Assembly (NCBI GenBank): GCA_018873245.2
Contig: JAEMBT020000009.1
Span: 10,125,288-10,189,287, forward strand
Origin: Archegozetes longisetosus
Lineage: Eukaryota; Arthropoda; Arachnida; Sarcoptiformes; Trhypochthoniidae
DNA length: 64,000 nt
Direction: 5' to 3'
The notes below the pieces were generated by a model, which saw only the letters and a program-made list of their open reading frames with translations, had not been told where the DNA came from and did no database searches. A program made the position numbers and the translations under genes. Below, piece after piece: positions 25,814 to 36,530 of this stretch. Position 1 is the first letter of the stretch, and each line of letters starts with the position of its first letter.

Positions 25814-26703
25814 ATGCTGGAAGAACTTCTAGACAAGGGTAGAAAATATTGTAGTACTTCAACTCCAAAGGTTAAGAAGAAAAAGGTAAAACCTAGCCCA
25901 AGACCTCCAAGAACTTCACGAACTCAGACATTTAAAAATGTTACCAAAGGCTCAAAGACTGGAAAAATAGGGAAGAGACAGATTAATCTCACAGATGTTA
26001 AAACAGTCCGTGAGGTTGGAACAGCTCTAAGAGGTGATGGAACAAAGGGCAGTGGAATCGGTGGTATCATTAATGGAATTTAAGACACCGTGAAATCTTT
26101 CTCAGAGGGTGACGGACCTCTTGATGGAATTGTCACTCAAATTGCTAATATCGTCGGATTTAACATATCCTCGAGCGCTGACATCGTTCCGTCACTTTTT
26201 ATAAAAGCCTTTACTGAAGTCACGGTAAGTGAATTTTTATTGAGAGCCAACCATTTATCGCTTCTTCATTTTTAAAATTAGAACTTATGATGACTGACAT
26301 ATTCCAACTCTTAAATAATTCAAAGGTTATGTTCACTTTATGGTTGATATAAGATTTGGGTGTAAGAAATTGATATAATTGCCAAAACAATATTTCCCTA
26401 TGCTTAACTTGCTAAGCACGCCATTACCTAACCTAACCTGAAAAAATCTAAATTAGTTTTTTGGCTATATATTTAGTCAATTGGCTTCAATTCATGGTAC
26501 AGTTAGAGAGTATTGTATATGAGACTGTAGTCACCGCTGATTTGACTGACGAACGAAAAAGTTCTACAATTAGTTTCGATACAAGGGATAGATTTACTAA
26601 CCGAATTACGGCTTCAATAAATTCGGTCTTCAACGAAATGATGATGAATGTTGTTAACTACTTCTATTCTCACACAAAACATAGGTCTAGCATTTGTAGA
26701 TAA
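25814..26703 (+). pseudogene. Broken protein-coding locus of unknown family
   Basis: A Lys/Pro/Thr-rich opening (KVKKKKVKPSPRPPRTSRTQ) leads to KTVREVGTALRGDGTKGSGI and a stop at 26081-26083. The same frame continues with TVKSFSEGDGPLDGIVTQIA...SLFIKAFTEVT, then a splice-donor-like GTAAGT at 26225. A further frame at 26461-26703 contains YETVVTADLTDERKSSTISF and NRITASINSVFNEMMMNVVN. The fragments look like parts of one gene split by a stop and an intron. I recognise no family. The basic, low-complexity start suggests a nucleic-acid-binding or structural protein, which is only a guess. Confidence 0.4.
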
Positions 26704-26748
26704 TTGAATTTAAATTATATCAAACTAACGTTTTGCAGCTATAATTAA

Positions 26749-27648
26749 ATGAATGACTCAAACTCTTTTAATAACTCATTAATGAATTTCATACCATTTA
26801 ACAACAATTCTTCATTCATAGACATCGATTTGTTGAACATCGGAGACATGAAGAAGTCGTTTGAAGGAAATTTTTTTTTAACTATATATTGCGCAGACTT
26901 TCGTTGTATTAAATTTTAAATGAAAATTTGTGTAAAGCCCAAAAGACTTGTCGACAATTTGCGTCGCTTGACACAAAACGGCATTATTAATGGAAACTAT
27001 TCTAGATTGACCAAATCCCTCAAAGACAACTACAGCTATTTATTTAAGGCTGATTGGGATCAATATGAGGACCATTGGTGGCAATGCTAAAAATTAAGAC
27101 TAACCCAATGTAACGAAGACTTCCAATTATGTGATTCACTTCCACCATCATTTGTTGTGCCTAAGTCTTTGAACGATTTCACACTTGTTAACTCCATTTC
27201 AATACAAACTAAATGACGGAGAGTTCCAGAAGTTAGTTATCTTTATCCTGAAAATAATATGTTGATAAGAAGTTCTGCACTTGAAAATGACAAATTAAAC
27301 GCTTTGATTATGAATATGGCCAACCTCTTGAGACAAATCAATGTCGAAACACTTTTACCACCACTTCTAGTTCTTGAACAGACTTACGAAAAACTGAGAG
27401 AAGTTTGTTATGCCAATGAATCGAGTGATCACTCAAATGAATGTCTGAGCAAAATTGGAAAATGGATAAATTGCATTAATTCTACTCTTAAGATTGTTTC
27501 ACAAATAGTTCATATAATATTTTTCTCAGTGTATTCGTCTCTACCATCTATTTGTGACAACAATTTATGTGTCAATTCGTTCGCAGAACTACTGCCCGAT
27601 TCGATGATATCTCATCGAATCGATAATTACTATGAAGAGCAATTTTAA
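26749..27648 (+). pseudogene. Broken protein-coding locus of unknown family, second part
   Basis: A 57-codon frame from an ATG near 26749 is Asn/Ser-rich. A second frame from ATG 26920 reads through two in-frame stops (near 27088 and 27214) to TAA at 27648, about 240 codons. Its last part (27259-27648) is open and includes LLRQINVETLLPPLLVLEQT and a Cys-containing helical end. The long same-frame continuity across the two stops shows a decaying gene rather than chance. It follows the locus at 25.8-26.7 kb on the same strand and may belong with it. Family unknown. Confidence 0.4.
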
Positions 27649-27856
27649 ACTGCATTGTATATCTATTGCTATAATGTGTTTTATTTGTTATCCTCGGTCA
27701 CAATGAAATATATTAGACACAAGTCATTAGGAACCCAACTCTTCTTTAAATTAACCAACCCTGACCACCAATTACACCACTTGACCTGCTTGAATACAGA
27801 ATCACGTTAGAAGCAAACGATTATGTATTTTAATTGTTATATTCTCTATAGACTTA

Positions 27857-28442
27857 AAGGGTGCTCGACAAATAGTGTTGATGTTGCTTAAACTACAAAA
27901 AATATTTTAATCTCTTTAATAAGAAACACATAATTATAGAAAAATAGTATCATATATGTTGATTTTTACTCACTAGGTTTGTGTGGAGCTAGGACCTGTG
28001 ACAATCAATAACCGTAAGTTTCTGCGCGCCTCCACTATTATCTTTTGTGTACTATCTATCAACTTTGTATGTTATTCTTCGTCATATAACCTTAAAATTT
28101 TTTGTCTTCTGCCTCTACATTGTTCTTGTGATTAAATTTGTATATAGCCCAAAATTTCTCAATGAAGTGGGCCTGGGATACAATAGGAGCATTTTCATTT
28201 TTAGCAATAAGGTGTAACCAAGTTCTAGTATCCATAGTTTACGTCAAGTACACAACGGATTTCGCGAGTTTATTACGTTCATCTTTATTCATTTTTAAAC
28301 CAGAATATATATTTTAACGAATTTTTGTGCAAAGGCGTACCTAAAAGTGTATTTCTAATTCCAGATGTCATTGATCCTGTGCGTGACAATACGGCGTCGC
28401 ACTGGATTTAAACTTCATCAACACTATTTGCCGAGCACAATT
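27857..28442 (-). mobile_element. Mariner/Tc1-like deletion derivative
   Basis: Terminal inverted repeats GGTGCTCGACAAATAGTGTT and, at the other end read inverted, TGTGCTCGGCAAATAGTGTT lie inside TA dinucleotides (27855-27856 and 28443-28444). On the minus strand a coding trace NAPIVSQAHFIEKFWAIYK matches the C-terminal Tc1/mariner pattern P.V.Q..PIE.FWA..K. The catalytic core is deleted. At 586 bp it is non-autonomous. Confidence 0.7.
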
Positions 28443-29231
28443 TAACTATTCATTAACTTAAAAATATTGTTTATAGTTTTACTTTGTAATCTGATAAGAC
28501 CTCTGATTTTACAACCTTTAAATGACTGAAATCCATAAACAGTATCCATAATGTAAAGGCATAATTACGATTTGAAGAATAAATTTGATTAGCAATAGAA
28601 GTTTGATCTGATTAACCTTTATTTCAATCACTATCAGAAAGATAACTCAATGAGATTTTAGTTATTAAATCCGTTTCACAATCTCTTTATACTTACAAAG
28701 AGTCGACTTGTAATCGACAGAGGTTTTCTTTATCTTTTAATTTTATAAGTATTCATCAAATGCTTAATTCAAATTTTGCATAATATAATTGTTTATTATT
28801 TAAAGTTTAATCATGGAATTTTACTGCAATGATTAGCTCAATAATAATTTATTATTTTAGTCCTACAAATACCTAAAATTTGCTGCAAAATAAATTCAAT
28901 ATTCGATCACATCTTTTGGTAGTTTCTTACATCGAAAAGTTGACATTAAATATTTAAAAATTTTAAATAATATTCATAATAAGCTCATAAAATATTCTTA
29001 ATTTAATCTTTTGGAAATATTTAAATGCAATTTTCATTATAAGTATTTTACGCAATAGAAGTATGTGAGCATTCATTTCATTCCAAGCACATTATGAGCT
29101 TAATGCAAATTATTGATCGAAATAATTCAATCGTATTAACACTTAAATTGTTAAAAAGTTCTTAGTTATTGCGTTTTAGTTTATTGACGTTTAATATTTC
29201 ATTCCTATCTATTTCTTTTTTTTAAATGAGT
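28443..29231. other. Gene-free stretch
   Basis: AT-rich intergenic sequence. No coding frame, RNA gene or repeat was recognised. Confidence 0.4.
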
Positions 29232-30006
29232 ATAAGATAATTTGGTCAGAGTTGAGCGTGATGTAACTCGGCAATAAAAACCGAACCAATTGACCTAGAA
29301 TCTATAGTAAGGTGCCATTGCAAACCTCTAGCAAACCTAAATAAAATATCACAATTGAGCCCTGGGACCAAAGGGGACAAAGCTGGGCCTAGGCCCCTAG
29401 TGACTGGAACTAGGACCGCGTGTTGGGTGTAAATGAGACTAGAGGCTCCAGTGGAGCTCACATATCAAATATGGTGGTCCTAGAGCTAGATCTAGGGACT
29501 TAACTTTATTGCTTAAGCGAAGAATCCATGGTATTTAATTGTACTTATTGGCTACTTATTTAACATAACCACTACGAACCCGATTTAACCTAAGCTGAAG
29601 ATAGCGTCAGATCGCTTCACTCGGAACGCTCCTTATTCCTCGATTCGCTATCTGACGCAATTTTCACTTAGGTTAAATCACGCACGTGGACACTTAATTA
29701 TTTTACAGAGAAATTTGAACATGAAAGTTGGACTAAGATCCCAAGACCTAGCCCTAGGACTGCCATATTTAATATGTGAACTCCACTCGAGTCTCTGGTT
29801 ATATTGATACCCAATACACGGTCCTAGGTCCGGCTACTAAGAATCTAGGCCCAACTTTGTTCACTTTGATCTCGGGGTTCAATTGCATTATAATTCTATT
29901 CACGTTTGCAAGAGGCATTCATCGATACCTTACTTTAGATTCTAGGTCAATTGGTTCAGTTTTTATTGCAAGGTTACATTACACTTAACTCTGACCAATA
30001 TATTTA
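29232..30006. mobile_element. Large inverted-repeat (fold-back) element with a second palindrome in its loop
   Basis: The arms 29245-29500 and 29745-29998 are inverted copies of each other (about 250 bp each), with outer ends TTGGTCAGAGTT and AACTCTGACCAA. The shared stretch TCTAGGTCAATTGGTTC lies near both ends. The loop contains an independent GC-richer palindrome (about 29580-29680) built on GATTTAACCTAAG and GCGTCAGAT. The two ~70-codon frames on opposite strands are by-products of the symmetry. A target duplication is not obvious. Confidence 0.7.
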
Positions 30007-30288
30007 CTTAAGAAATATATACACTGGTATTGACGATTATACTATATATAATTTTTAATTTTGAACTTTGGTAAATAAGACCATTAACGGACTTTAGATT
30101 AGTTTTATTGCGATAAATTTTTATCTAAGTTTTATTGTTTCTTATCATGAAACCATTGAATGAATATCTATAAAATAATAGTAAAACTCAATAATATTCT
30201 CATTTTTTTAGATATCATCTTGAAGCGCTTCGAATACTGTGTTTATATACTTTTCAAATTTGATAAGTTTGTTAAAATTGAAAACTGA

Positions 30289-31639
30289 ATGGCGTTCAAT
30301 ATAGAAAGTGATTTCGATCCATCACAAATGTTAGCGTCAGAATTGTTGGTCACTTCTGCTGGATCTCATTTATATCTCATCGGTTCATCTCTCTTCCCAA
30401 ACGGATCGAATAAACGGAGCAAACTTCACAATCCATTATTGGTTACTATAGCAAATTCGATATTTTTAATCAAATCTATTATTTCTTTACTATTACCGGA
30501 AGACAATCCTGAATATTTCATTATTATTCTCGACTTCTCATACTTTATGAACGCGAGAATTCACTGCAATGTATCAATAATAATAATGTTTTCCTTTACG
30601 CTGATAACACAATGGATTCATTATAGTAACTACAAGAATAACGAACTTCCGATTTATTTGAAACCATTTGAGATGATATCAGGACACACTTCACCACTAA
30701 GTATTGGACTATCAAACAAAGACAAAATCTACAAATTGATGAAGACAGCGAAAAGAATATTATACATTTGTGATAATATCTCAAAACTAGTGATTGTACC
30801 ATTTACTTTGTTTGCTTTCAATTTTCCGATTTTTTCCAACTGCTCTCTCATTCAATTCATTTTCTATGTATTTCCTCTAAATTTAATCTTCGTTTTAATC
30901 GCTTATCACATGGCTATGGTTGTTATATATCATATCGTCTACTTTTACCTCATTTGTTATTACCTGTCTATTAAAGCTGATGAATTGAGTGAGAAAATTA
31001 AGATTTTTGTCAAAAGCAAATCAAAATTAACGGATAGAAGAGCTATGTCTATAATGAAGGCTTTGAATACAAACTATTTGGAAATCAACTCGTTTAATAA
31101 AGATTTTTGGTCGAAATATTTATTCTGGATTTGGTTTCTATACACTTCTATAATTGACCTACTCTTATTCGTTGGCATATTCTCGAATACTGATTTAATA
31201 GTGAAATTAATTTTCATATATGGTTCTCTTTATTTCATATCCCCTCTGATATTAATCATAAATTGTGCCTCTTCTATCTATTAACATACTAGTAAAATGT
31301 ATGTTATATTATTGGGAATCGTGTTCACAACTAACAAGTTGTCCTTAACTAATGCGACACATATCAAAGTTTGTAAAACTTACAAAAATCAACCAAATTA
31401 CTTGTCAAATAAATAACGATTTTAATTCTATTTTAGTTGTCGTCATTCATTGAGAGATTGAGTCAAAAGAAAATTGGATTTTATTGCTGGAAACTATTTA
31501 TTATAAACCACTTTCGTGGATATGAAGTAAGAACCGATTTATAAAATGGCGTTGATTTTAAGACTATTTTGATTATTTATAGATTATAGCTTTGACGATG
31601 ATGTTTATGATCAAGATTATAGAGGTATCTTTGTATTGA
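30289..31639 (+). pseudogene. Gustatory-receptor-like seven-transmembrane gene, probably disrupted
   Basis: The first frame (30289-31284, 331 codons) encodes a hydrophobic protein with about six membrane segments. A conserved-looking intracellular stretch (LNTNYLEINSFNKDFWSKYL) precedes the fifth or sixth segment, as in mite and insect gustatory receptors. It stops at SSIY-TAA, before the expected C-terminal part. Downstream, 31437-31526 after a TTTTAG acceptor reads SSFIERLSQKKIGFYCWKLF, which looks like the pre-TM7 region. After a GTAAGA donor, 31583-31639 reads IIALTMMFMIKIIEVSLY and stops, plausible as TM7. No donor links exon 1 to exon 2 in frame, so I suspect a premature stop. Alternatively it is a truncated but expressed receptor. 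Ligand unknown. Confidence 0.6.
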
Positions 31640-31970
31640 TCTGATGTATTGAAAATTGTTTATTTCTATGATATTCACCTTAATACTATGTCTATTTCTA
31701 TGACTGTTGTTATACTCGTTATAATTATTTATTATATTATAGTTAAAAGTGTTAAAAATAAATATCGGCTAATGTCAGGTTTGGGCACAACGTAAAGTCT
31801 AATAGGTTTACCTCAGAGTGAGCAATCATATGTGTCTTTAGTTAAAATATATTATTTTGTAGTATTTTAATATCGGATTTGGTCGTGTTATACACCTAGT
31901 CAAAGAACGTGTGTTGTATCTTTCTAAAGGTTATAGTATCTGTTTTGTTGGGTTGTAAAGGAGTTAATGT

Positions 31971-31980
31971 TCGATTAAGT
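31971..31980. repeat. SINE target-site duplication, left copy
   Basis: TCGATTAAGT, identical to 32322-32331 and flanking the SINE body. Confidence 0.85.
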
Positions 31981-32321
31981 TGTTGTTGTTGTTGTTTCCC
32001 CCTGCACAGCCCACAACTAAGGCCAGGGGTCGCCGCTTTTACTCAGTGGTATCGCAGCGAGGATAGTGTCACAGTTTTAAGAGGACACACCTGAGCCCTC
32101 CGAGTCTGTCGTCTGGTGGTCTCAGAGACCAGACTCTACCGAGTTACGTCCCTCGGTTTGGGACCGCGGTCGTCGAAGATCCCCCTGAGCCTTCTCTTCC
32201 CTCCCGGCCCAGTATTACCTGGGTAGAAGGAAGCAGTACGCCACAGTGGGATTCGAACCCGCTCCCCAAGGGTTGCTCTCTGTCAGCATCTTGACCACTA
32301 CGCCAACAGACTTGGGTCTGC
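31981..32321 (-). mobile_element. tRNA-derived SINE with (CAA)n tail
   Basis: A 341-bp block, much richer in G+C than its surroundings, between perfect 10-bp direct repeats TCGATTAAGT. On the minus strand it starts with a tRNA-like head: an A-box TGGCGTAGTGG at about 32298-32308 and a B-box GGTTCGAATCC at about 32250-32260, the internal RNA polymerase III promoter. The head does not fold into a closed acceptor stem. A GC-rich body follows and the element ends in a CAA-repeat tail (TTG repeats on +, 31981-31996). It was presumably mobilised by a LINE elsewhere in the genome. The perfect target duplication implies a fairly young insertion. Confidence 0.9.
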
Positions 32322-32331
32322 TCGATTAAGT
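32322..32331. repeat. SINE target-site duplication, right copy
   Basis: TCGATTAAGT, identical to 31971-31980. Confidence 0.85.
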
Positions 32332-32830
32332 GAGGGCTATAGTCAAATCTTATTTTCCAAAATATAGGAGGCTAGTCGAAATTTGGTCACAAGATGGGGG
32401 ACGATTAATGACATTGAAAGTCAACATACTATTGATTAACTTCTCTGTTTTTGAAATAAACATTTTCTTTGGTTTAAGAATCAGATATTAATTCCTTGAC
32501 AATACATTAATAAGTGTTTAAAACGTTGTATTTTATAAACTTGTTTGACTCCGTTCTAATAACTTATATCTAAAATGTATCACACTAACTTTTTAAAATA
32601 ATTAAATATTTATGATCCTCGAGGTCAGTAGAATCGAATAGAGTGCCTTCTATACTCAGAAAACTCATATTCAACCAAATTTTCATCAAAATTCAGACCG
32701 GTAATATAATAATTAAGATCTTGTTATAAAAATCCTCAATATTTACACTATTTAGATCTATTCTTTAATCCCCTAGGCAGAGACACGACACCCAAGTCAA
32801 AAAATCGAAAGCATTCTCTCTCATTTCACT

Positions 32831-32941
32831 ATGTCCCGTCAATCAGTTCAACAATTGATCAAAAAAATTAAAAAGAAAACCAAAAATGCCCAGAGAACTA
32901 TTTTCAAAGCCTGTTATCGCTCACTAAAACTAAAACTATAA
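32831..32941 (+). CDS. Possible 36-residue basic peptide
   Basis: An ATG frame for a short, very basic peptide (begins MSRQSVQQLIKKIKKKTKNA). No family is recognised and the context is non-coding. It is listed because the composition is unlike neighbouring random frames. It may be chance or an amphipathic small peptide. Confidence 0.15.
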   Translation: MSRQSVQQLIKKIKKKTKNAQRTIFKACYRSLKLKL

Positions 32942-32989
32942 TGTGAATTGTAGTCGACGAGTCACTTTTATCTATTTCTATGTTAATTC

Positions 32990-35900
32990 TATGAAAACGT
33001 CTTGTTTTTACTCATTGATTAAAAGTCATAAACAAGTGAATTTTGTACGGATTTTCACCTCAACATAGGTCACTATTCATCAAATTCAAGCGGTGACGAC
33101 TTTTTGAAAACAACTCTTAATTTAAGTTAACAAAATATTGATCGAAATTTCGAAACACTAACAATTAAAATAAATAATACTATCATTAATCGAGATCTCA
33201 CTTAAAAGCTCCAATATTGCTTTACTTCAACACAACTATTGATTATTTTGAAACGGCAATATTCAAAAGTTATTTAAACAAAAGACAAAATATTGCGTTT
33301 CATTTTAAATGTCAGAGTCGATACTGAGATGTAGTCCAAACAAGTTATTTAAACCTGAATAAAATGATTGACAAACTTTATCATGTGATATTGTGAAATT
33401 TATTTATATTTAACAAACACAGAATACTAAAATAGCTTAGTTTTAGTTTGAAAAGGCTTAGCACTAACACCTTTTGTAATTAACTCTTAAAAGGTCCAAT
33501 GATTTATAACACTTTCTGTAATGACTTTCTCTTTAAAATGACCCAATATAGTATAATTTAACTATAGTATAAATAAACAATCGAATAGTGTAGCTTTAGT
33601 TTTAAATTTAAAAAAACGTGGGAAACCAAAGAAAAGTATATAAAGGACAGTCTTAGAGAAAGTCAGCAAGAAGAAGAGGGAGATAGACAATCTTCATTAA
33701 TATCTCAGTTATGCTTTGTAACTTCACGTTATGCATAATAAAATTCTTGTAAAATAGACAATCATTTTCTTCACTTCTATCAACTTTATTTCCATCTAAG
33801 GTAAGTAATATACAAAGTTGTGAAACTTTCTTTAATGCATAATAGGTACACATATATTCTCTATCGAGTCCAGCCAGACTCTTAGATAGAGAATTAGGTA
33901 AAAAAGATTTGGAATCTTACATCGAGGCCCCTGATTTTAAATCTTTACGTTAGTAAAATCACAATAAATGAACTCTACACGAAAATTTAGATCGAGTTTT
34001 TCATTCTCAACGAGATCCCAAGTCACAAAAATAATTGTGACAATATATTCTAATAGGACATATACACTACCCGATTAATAGAACTATCGGTATTTTGATA
34101 AGTAAAATCATACCGTTTACAACTCACGAGAGACAAGTTATCGGTCAAGAAGTGAAGGATCGGTTTTGTGGTCCATTAATGACTTTGATGATAGAATTGA
34201 TGGTTAAGGATAAAGTGAAGTAAGTCAATCAAGTTAATCATATCAAATAAATGAATGCAGTTGTACAATGTACTCAATACAATAAAATCTCTTTAATTCC
34301 GATTCTATTCATTATGCAATAAATAGAGTTAAATATTAGTGGGAATAAAAATAAATTATATAAATTATTTGAATACTGAAAATACTTTAATGGCTAAACA
34401 AACTTGAAGTTTGAATGAATGTCGTTCAGTGTTTTCATTAGGTTGGGTTGTCACGTAGACTTTAAGGAAGAGACTTGATCAGAATAGGTGATATTTAATC
34501 TCTGAAATGTTATCGCAGTCCCTGGCCTTATCCCCAAAGTTGGGTTGAAGTGTGAAATGAAATGAAAAAATCAGATATCTCGCTTTTATTTTTACTTTAT
34601 AAAAAAGCCTATTCATAATTTACTGCTTATATTGATATGCAGATCTGACATTTACCGTATCAAACTTCTGATTTAGTTTCGATAAATGTTTATAAAATCT
34701 TAAATGTGATAAATTTGAATTTTAATAAATTATTTTCATAAACAACAGTTATTAGTTAGTACTTCAATTACATTGAATCAATTGAAAGAAAACTTACTAA
34801 TTTTTGAAAATGAGTCTAATATATACCAACTCTATGTAGATCTCTGAAATTTATTAATATTATAGGGCTTTTTGTTATAGAGTGAGATGTTTGATTTCTA
34901 CATTTCGCGCTTCAATTATTGCTTAGATGACACATAATATGAATATTTGTGGCAAAAAACTCAAGCATGATTGTCAATTTGATCATTTTTAGAACTCTTA
35001 GATTTAAGTACAGCAGATTGAAATATCTCAAAGTAAATTCGAAACGTATTCAAGAGTAGAGAGAAAAACAAGTATTCAGGAATGGAATCGACTTCCACAT
35101 ATCACAATCTGGTTGCGGGACAATGCCTCACAGTTTGGTTGTTATGAATTACGAGAAGATTAATCTGACAAAAATGGATAGAACGTAAGTACTAGTCTTC
35201 GATTTATCTGTAGATTTAATTGAATCAACTTTTTAGTATAATTCAATTAAGAGAAAGTGGAATTTATAATCATTGGGTGAAACAATCGATGCAAAGTACT
35301 GAATGGGTCGAGGAAGAATGTAATCAATTGGTTAAAAACGTGAAACCCTTAACTTTGGAAAACTTGAGTGAAGTTTTCAAAATTTTGATTTATGGAATGA
35401 CTCTAAGCATTACTGTTTTCATTATGGAATGGATTCACTACTTGTTTGTGAACAAAATTAAATATAAACTCTGAACTATGCAACCAGTTTTTTCTACAAC
35501 TTTGATTTTATTCTATTAAATTTCTTTCGCACTCGTTAAGAAACAAATTTTATGCAAAGACTCATTCAATAGTTTATATTCATCAGACAAATGATTAAAA
35601 GTTTTAGCGTTCGTGAATTTTAGAACCATTATTGATTTTAAGTATTATAAATTTACTTTAAAAATATTGATTGTATTCAATTTTTAAAATTATTTTTGTA
35701 TTAAGAATAATGTTATTAAGTGTTATAGAATGTGTATTTTTATGCACTCAATTAATAATTAACAATTCCTGAATTGAATGAATATTTTTCAAAATCATTT
35801 CTAATTTTATTCAATGACAATAATTACACAGCAATAAGAGCTCCAGTAAATGAATTTGTAGCTTAAATTAAACCCTAAATTGTTATCAAATGAGAGTTAA

Positions 35901-36530
35901 ATTAGTAATTTGTCACAATTGATGTATTACACATTTATTATTTGATTATTGTTTCATTGCTAGTTTTTAAAACTATTTGTTAACTTACACAGAATTCAAT
36001 AATAAATAGATTGATTGATTTAGTCTATTTGACTGTATTATCAAGTTTTTTTTTAACCATGAATTGAATCATAAACTCTGATACTTTAGTTAGATTTTGT
36101 TATTAATTACATATCTTTCAATCAAACATCCATTTTAAAGGGGGAGTAGATTTTAGAAAAATATAAATCATTATTCTTGGTTATTGTTAATTTATACATT
36201 GCTAAGTAACCTTAATTAATCTTAAGAAATAATTTTCGCTCAATCGAGATAATGCTTCAATCAGACCAGTCTTAATGATGCTCTGGAACAGTAGCCGATA
36301 ATCTGCTGAGTTAGTTCGAATATAGCTAATTGTTTATTAGAGCGAATGATTGCAATATTACATTAAAATTCAAAGTAATTAATGAAATGTATTTGAACAA
36401 TCATAGATTTTGATTATGTAAATATTTTGCAACTTCAACTTCAAGAATAATTTCATTATTTCAAAATTCTATTAATTGTGGTGTAGAAATTTTCATTAAA
36501 CACATTTGTAGTATTAAAATTCTATTTGCA
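32990..36530. repeat. Left arm of large inverted duplication (ionotropic receptor locus)
   Basis: Reverse-complement similarity to the right arm runs from about 33000 (pairs with ~45960) to about 36520 (pairs with ~39750). It covers the receptor exons and ~1 kb of 3' flank. Diagnostic matches include GAATCATAAACTCTGATA on both sides and the stretch around TTAATCGAGATATCACTTAAAAG. The left arm has lost internal sequence and carries a ~0.65-kb insertion. Confidence 0.8.
33344..35474 (+). pseudogene. Ionotropic receptor pseudogene (left arm copy)
   Basis: The exon equivalent to the right-arm S1 exon starts after GATGTAG near 33344. It is interrupted at ~33386-34038 by ~0.65 kb absent from the right arm, resumes with the S1 ligand-binding segment (RTIGILISK-like; frame partly decayed) and ends at a GTAAGT donor near 34219. 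Most of the pore exon is deleted. It resumes near 34995 with RLKYLKVNSKRIQE followed by an in-frame TAG, then HISQSGCG and a donor at ~35187. The last exon (about 35235-35474), with TM3 (LTLENLSEVFKILIYGMTLS and the following hydrophobic stretch), is intact. It cannot make a channel. Confidence 0.75.

Noticed and set aside
29246-29988. Two similar ~70-codon proteins on opposite strands
   Set aside because: They are the same sequence read from the two arms of an inverted repeat; codon pattern and context do not support coding.
32228-32312. tRNA gene on the minus strand (A- and B-box matches)
   Set aside because: The acceptor stem does not close, and the block is the head of a SINE flanked by a 10-bp target duplication.
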